Assembly (NCBI GenBank): GCA_910583735.1 | Contig: CAJTXS010000005.1 | Location: forward strand, 22,645 to 86,644 | From: an uncultured Christensenella sp. | GTDB lineage: Bacteria > Bacillota > Clostridia > Christensenellales > UBA3700 | Length of the DNA: 64,000 nucleotides | Direction of reading: 5' to 3' | In this document: positions 61,147-64,000 of the stretch, in pieces | Layout: each line of letters opens with the position of its first letter | How positions within the stretch are numbered: position 1 is the stretch's first letter | The notes under the pieces: model-generated | Told to the model about the DNA's origin: nothing | What the model saw: only the letters and a program-made list of their open reading frames with translations | Database searches by the model: none | Program-made: the position numbers and the translations under genes

Positions 61147-61350
61147 GAGCGAACTATATCATGCTATGTGATATGTAATTGAGCAGATAATATGGTATTT
61201 ATACGTTATTTCAGTGCTTATAGAAAAATATAGGCTATAAAATACAGCTTAATCCTAAGCCATAGACTATTAATATGATAATGCTATAATATGCTCCGCA
61301 CTCATAGCCGCCGTGTATATATACTGCTAAGTTAGTTAAATAAAATGAAA
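61147..61350. other. Gap upstream of acpP
   Basis: AT-rich, part of the 319-bp stretch between acpP and the anti-sigma-like gene. Besides the acpP promoter and the next terminator I see nothing. Confidence 0.5.
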
Positions 61351-61377
61351 TCGGCGCCGCCATAAAGACGACACCGA
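61345..61377 (-). terminator. Terminator after the anti-sigma-like gene
   Basis: Minus strand stem TCGGTGTCG...CGGCGCCGA (9 bp, two G-U) with 9-nt loop, then TTTCATTTTATTT. Confidence 0.72.
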
Positions 61378-61400
61378 CCTCTGGGAGTAAATATATATAT

Positions 61401-62144
61401 CTATATCAACAAAATTTGCTGAATATAGCCGAGTAATGTACCTTCTTCTGAACCCATCATTTGAAAATAATAGGTATAATCATTTTTATTCAAGTATACA
61501 TATTCAATTTTGTTTTCATAATCAAAATAATAATTTATTTCTTTATTATCAGCATCTACAGTGCATAGCTCATAAAAATTATGCAATATATCCATCTTCA
61601 CGTTATTAGGAGCAACATATGCCTTTAATTCAAACGTATAATCGTAATGTAATACATATCCTTCTTGACCTATGCAGTACACTGTTTCTTCATCTTTATT
61701 AGAAGCATACGCTCTTTGACTATCCGGTTGATACAATATATTATCAAAATCAAGCTTCAATATATTCCAGCCAATAACGGAGGCATATTCGTTTATTGAC
61801 TGACTAATTTTCTTAATCACATATTGCGAACTATCGCAATAGAAATCACTCGGACCTTCCGGAAGTGTAGAAGGAGGTACAATTCCGTCTCCGTTGCCCC
61901 TATTGGTCAAGGTCATAGGCAGCGCTATAGCGAGAGCGACTACTACCACGACAGCAATCCAGCTAAGATATGCAGGTCTAAATCTCCTTGCCGTAGCGGT
62001 CTTAGAAGTTGTATTAACGCTTACGTCGTAAGTATCCACATGCTCGTCTCCTCCAAGGAGATGCGCCTCGATGTGTCTATTCAACTTTTCGCTATCCATA
62101 TCGGCGGGATTGTCCAGCCTGTTATGGAACTTATCTAACTTCAT
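61401..62144 (-). CDS. Membrane protein, anti-sigma-factor-like
   Basis: 247 aa, not recognised by family. Residues 1-70 cytoplasmic, charged (LDKFHNRLDNPADMDSEKLNRHIEAHL), one membrane segment at ~73-95 (YLSWIAVVVVVALAIALPMTL), then ~150 residues probably outside, rich in Tyr/Asp. Layout fits an anti-sigma factor, but no zinc HxxxCxxC motif is present. Its place after a sigma factor and a secreted protease-like gene supports this. GCGGAG precedes ATG. Confidence 0.65.
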   Translation of the reverse strand: MKLDKFHNRLDNPADMDSEKLNRHIEAHLLGGDEHVDTYDVSVNTTSKTATARRFRPAYLSWIAVVVVVALAIALPMTLTNRGNGDGIVPPSTLPEGPSDFYCDSSQYVIKKISQSINEYASVIGWNILKLDFDNILYQPDSQRAYASNKDEETVYCIGQEGYVLHYDYTFELKAYVAPNNVKMDILHNFYELCTVDADNKEINYYFDYENKIEYVYLNKNDYTYYFQMMGSEEGTLLGYIQQILLI

Positions 62145-62186
62145 TATGTCTCCGCACTTATAGTATATAATGTAATATATTATTTA

Positions 62187-63038
62187 TCAAGCTATTATAT
62201 TTGCCGTAGCGCTCTTAATATATGTGCTTCCGTCGAGAGCGACCAATGCATAGTCGGGATCCGACCATCCCGTAGATACCATAGCGTATCTGTCCACCCT
62301 TGTAGATCCGTCTGTCAAGGTATATGTATACTCTTGATAGCCGTATGCTGCAACAATATGATTAGTAGAAAATCTTCTTATAGTCAGCATCGTTTGATTG
62401 ACTCCAGAGCCGCTCATCCCTATCAACGCTCCGCCCTTACAGAATAGAGATACGGGATGTCCGCTGCTCAGTTGCGCCTTAAAGGCATTGATATCAAGGC
62501 TGCCGTTGCTAACAAGCTGCGTATAGTTAAAGCTGTACCCTTGAGCCCTCACATATGTATTAAAGCCGGAATGATAGTCGGGCTCGCTTACGCCGTTCTC
62601 GATCTGATTGCATCTCATATTGCTGTACATCGCATTTATGACAGCATCAGCTTCCGGATAATCCGACGACTTATAAAATTTATTAAATATCATCGGCTCA
62701 AAGTTAGGTATTAGGTTGGTATATGTGTTGTCATAGTATGCCACTATATTAGACGCGGCGATAGGACCGCAGGCATTCCTCAATGTAGTATCATAACATG
62801 CTACTCTCTTAGTAATCAATACCTCATCGGTTATATTTTTAGTATTATAATTGATATACTCACTGGTAACATTTTCAAAATCACGCAACAACATTACAGC
62901 GCCGGTATATCTTGTTTCCTCTTCTTCTTGAGCGAATACATTAGGGGCAAAAAATGCAATAGAAACCATAGTCACCGCAATCGCAACCAATATTGCGACC
63001 AGCGGCAACACCCTAAACTTCACACTTACTTTCATCAT
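62187..63038 (-). CDS. Secreted C39-like cysteine peptidase domain protein
   Basis: 283 aa. Signal peptide LPLVAILVAIAVTMVSIAFFAPNVFA with probable cut before QEEEE. Papain-like fold: catalytic Cys in RNACGPIAASNIVAYYD (~90-105), His in NHIVAAYGYQEY (~235), and the Asp/Asn site near STGWSDPDYALV. It looks like a C39-family secreted peptidase, or an inactive relative. It overlaps the sigma gene by 4 nt. Substrate unknown; possible target is the neighbouring membrane protein. Confidence 0.78.
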   Translation of the reverse strand: MMKVSVKFRVLPLVAILVAIAVTMVSIAFFAPNVFAQEEEETRYTGAVMLLRDFENVTSEYINYNTKNITDEVLITKRVACYDTTLRNACGPIAASNIVAYYDNTYTNLIPNFEPMIFNKFYKSSDYPEADAVINAMYSNMRCNQIENGVSEPDYHSGFNTYVRAQGYSFNYTQLVSNGSLDINAFKAQLSSGHPVSLFCKGGALIGMSGSGVNQTMLTIRRFSTNHIVAAYGYQEYTYTLTDGSTRVDRYAMVSTGWSDPDYALVALDGSTYIKSATANIIA

Positions 63039-63577
63039 CTTCTATTGTATCCTTTAAGATATTGTTTCAATTTGACCAAAGACTTGGACAATATATAATA
63101 GACTTGACACTTCTTCAAATCAAACTTAATTGCCAATTCTTCTACCGAGTAGCCTTCGTAATATCTCATCTTTACCAAGACTGTCTCGGACCTAAGCAGA
63201 TGCCGATTCATTGCGTCTTCGATATCTATGCGGAGATTACTCGACTCCTCAAAGTCGGTCCCGATATACTCATCCGAAAATAACCCGATTTCCTTAGACT
63301 TAGCGGTCTCGCGGTTGTAGTCTTTGACAACATTCAGCAATATTGTAAGCATCCAGTTGTACCCGCGTATACCTGCCTCGCACTTATCTACATTTATGGA
63401 GATCTTTAAGTATGTATCGGAGACGACTTCTTCTATTTTGTCTTTGTCAAATAAACGCCCGTAGGCAACCATAGTAAAGTGCGTGTTAGTAGCCTTCATC
63501 AGATTGTCCAAAGCGTCGGCTTTGCCTATTAACATATCCTGTAGATACGTGTTTACCAGTTTTTCAAAACGTTCCAC
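63035..63577 (-). CDS. ECF-like RNA polymerase sigma factor
   Basis: 180 aa. Sigma region 2 (HFTMVAYGRLFDKDKIEEVVSDTYLKI, GIRGYNWMLTILLNVVKDY) and region 4 (LVKMRYYEGYSVEELAIKFDLKKCQVYYILSKSLVKLKQYL). Small, region-2/region-4-only factor. I place the start at the GTG at 63577, 5 nt after AAAAGG; a GTG two codons upstream overlaps that site. First of three co-directional genes with the C39-like and anti-sigma-like ones. Confidence 0.85.
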   Translation of the reverse strand: MERFEKLVNTYLQDMLIGKADALDNLMKATNTHFTMVAYGRLFDKDKIEEVVSDTYLKISINVDKCEAGIRGYNWMLTILLNVVKDYNRETAKSKEIGLFSDEYIGTDFEESSNLRIDIEDAMNRHLLRSETVLVKMRYYEGYSVEELAIKFDLKKCQVYYILSKSLVKLKQYLKGYNRR

Positions 63578-63611
63578 AGACACCTTTTATTTGAGGCTAG
63601 TCTCATATTTA

Positions 63612-63749
63612 CCCGATACCATTTTAATGTAATTATTATTTTAGCATATTATTGAGAATTTTGCATTATTTTGAGATAGATACGTAAATTAAAAATCGAA
63701 TCTTTTGCCGCTCATTTTTCGGCATTAAGAGTTTGGAAATGGTATCGGG
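63612..63749. repeat. Inverted repeat AAATGGTATCGGG upstream of sigma gene
   Basis: CCCGATACCATTT at 63612-63624 and its exact reverse complement at 63737-63749, 112 bp apart. Read from the centre each copy points outward; the left one faces the sigma gene 35 nt away. Could be two divergent promoter elements recognised by that sigma, or a binding site pair. Confidence 0.65.
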
Positions 63750-63820
63750 CACTGTTATCGTTGGTACTTAAATAATTAATCGTATGTACTTCATTCTTTT
63801 TATCTATAGTATATCAATTG

Positions 63821-64000
63821 ATTTATCTTGTGTGTTTAGGCAACTTACGCCGCTTTATCAGGTGTAAAAAAGTGAGGTTGTCAGCTTCTGCATCCGGCAT
63901 ACGCCGAGTGTTTCGTCTTAAGTATGGCAGTTGTAATTTATCTTATGTGTTTAGGCAACTTACGCCGCTTTATCAGGTGTAAAAAAGTGAGGTTGTCAGC
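63821..64000. repeat. 65-bp direct repeat with 115-bp period
   Basis: 63821-63885 and 63936-64000 are identical except one base (CTTG/CTTA). 50 bp separate them. The second copy ends at the window edge, so the array may continue. Too long per unit for a typical CRISPR repeat. Confidence 0.88.

Larger units (their letters stand above)
63584..64000. other. Non-coding region upstream of the sigma cassette
   Basis: AT-rich. Holds a 13-bp inverted repeat (63612-63624 and 63737-63749) and two copies of a 65-bp direct repeat (63821-63885 and 63936-64000). No gene seen; the window ends inside the second copy. Confidence 0.7.

Noticed and set aside
63821..64000. CRISPR array at the window end
   Set aside because: Repeat unit of 65 bp is too long, only two copies are visible, and no cas genes are near.

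Overview
The window looks like the chromosome of an uncultured, anaerobic, low- to mid-GC Gram-positive of the Clostridia (Bacillota), probably a gut lineage. This rests on the mrnC-thyX-rlmB-sigH gene order, flotillin FloA with NfeD, DegV and YerC-type proteins, group B and group C [FeFe]-hydrogenase homologues, an Fe-S type PurF and BspA-like leucine-rich repeats. This is inference from gene content; no rRNA or tRNA gene was found. Almost every gene lies on the minus strand. The exceptions are rsmF-like, a small acquired island near 27 kb, and purF.

Layout. 1-2.3 kb: secA, cut by the window edge, with an inserted zinc-ribbon-like segment. 2.5-10.1 kb: a compact histidine operon, yerC/hisR-hisZ-hisG-hisD-hisC-hisB-hisH-hisA-hisF-hisIE. 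Its promoter carries an inverted repeat in the -35/-10 spacer, and the missing histinol-phosphatase step is probably supplied by a PHP-family gene at 28.8 kb. 10.4-12.7 kb: two P-II-like proteins with a duplicated DUF1538 membrane protein. 12.9-18.1 kb: a redox-sensing operon of 2Fe-2S ferredoxin, group C sensory hydrogenase with PAS, SpoIIE-type phosphatase, phosphodiesterase and group B hydrogenase. 18.2-24.9 kb: PflX-like radical SAM, FloA/NfeD membrane operon and rsmF-like methyltransferase. 25-28.8 kb: pseudouridine synthase, an acquired island (TetR, YciI, and a Tn916-like sigma factor with a truncated HTH gene), and ung. 28.8-39.2 kb: PHP phosphatase, alcohol dehydrogenase, LRR lipoprotein, sigH-rlmB-thyX-mrnC, then two class II aldolase-family genes, an FGGY kinase and a class III aminotransferase. 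39.6-45.4 kb: a 1933-residue surface protein whose cytoplasmic C-terminus resembles ribosomal protein uL15 and whose 5' coding end holds a G9 tract. 45.7-54.7 kb: M28 peptidase, gpmI, tpiA, pgk, purF, degV, ybaK. 54.7-61.1 kb: glnS, fhs, GNAT, a compact PPTase, malQ, acpP. 61.4-64 kb: sigma factor, C39-like secreted protein and anti-sigma-like protein, followed by a 115-bp-period direct repeat that runs off the end.

The most striking regulatory signal is leaderless transcription. Four genes in three places (19.1, 23.4, 23.6 and 58.8 kb) each have a near-consensus -35/-10 pair whose TATAAT ends exactly 6 nt before the ATG, with no ribosome binding site. Other genes here, such as purF, have the same promoter type plus a leader and Shine-Dalgarno. 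The other leading candidates are the giant membrane protein, the hydrogenase sensing operon, and the sigma/C39/anti-sigma cassette.
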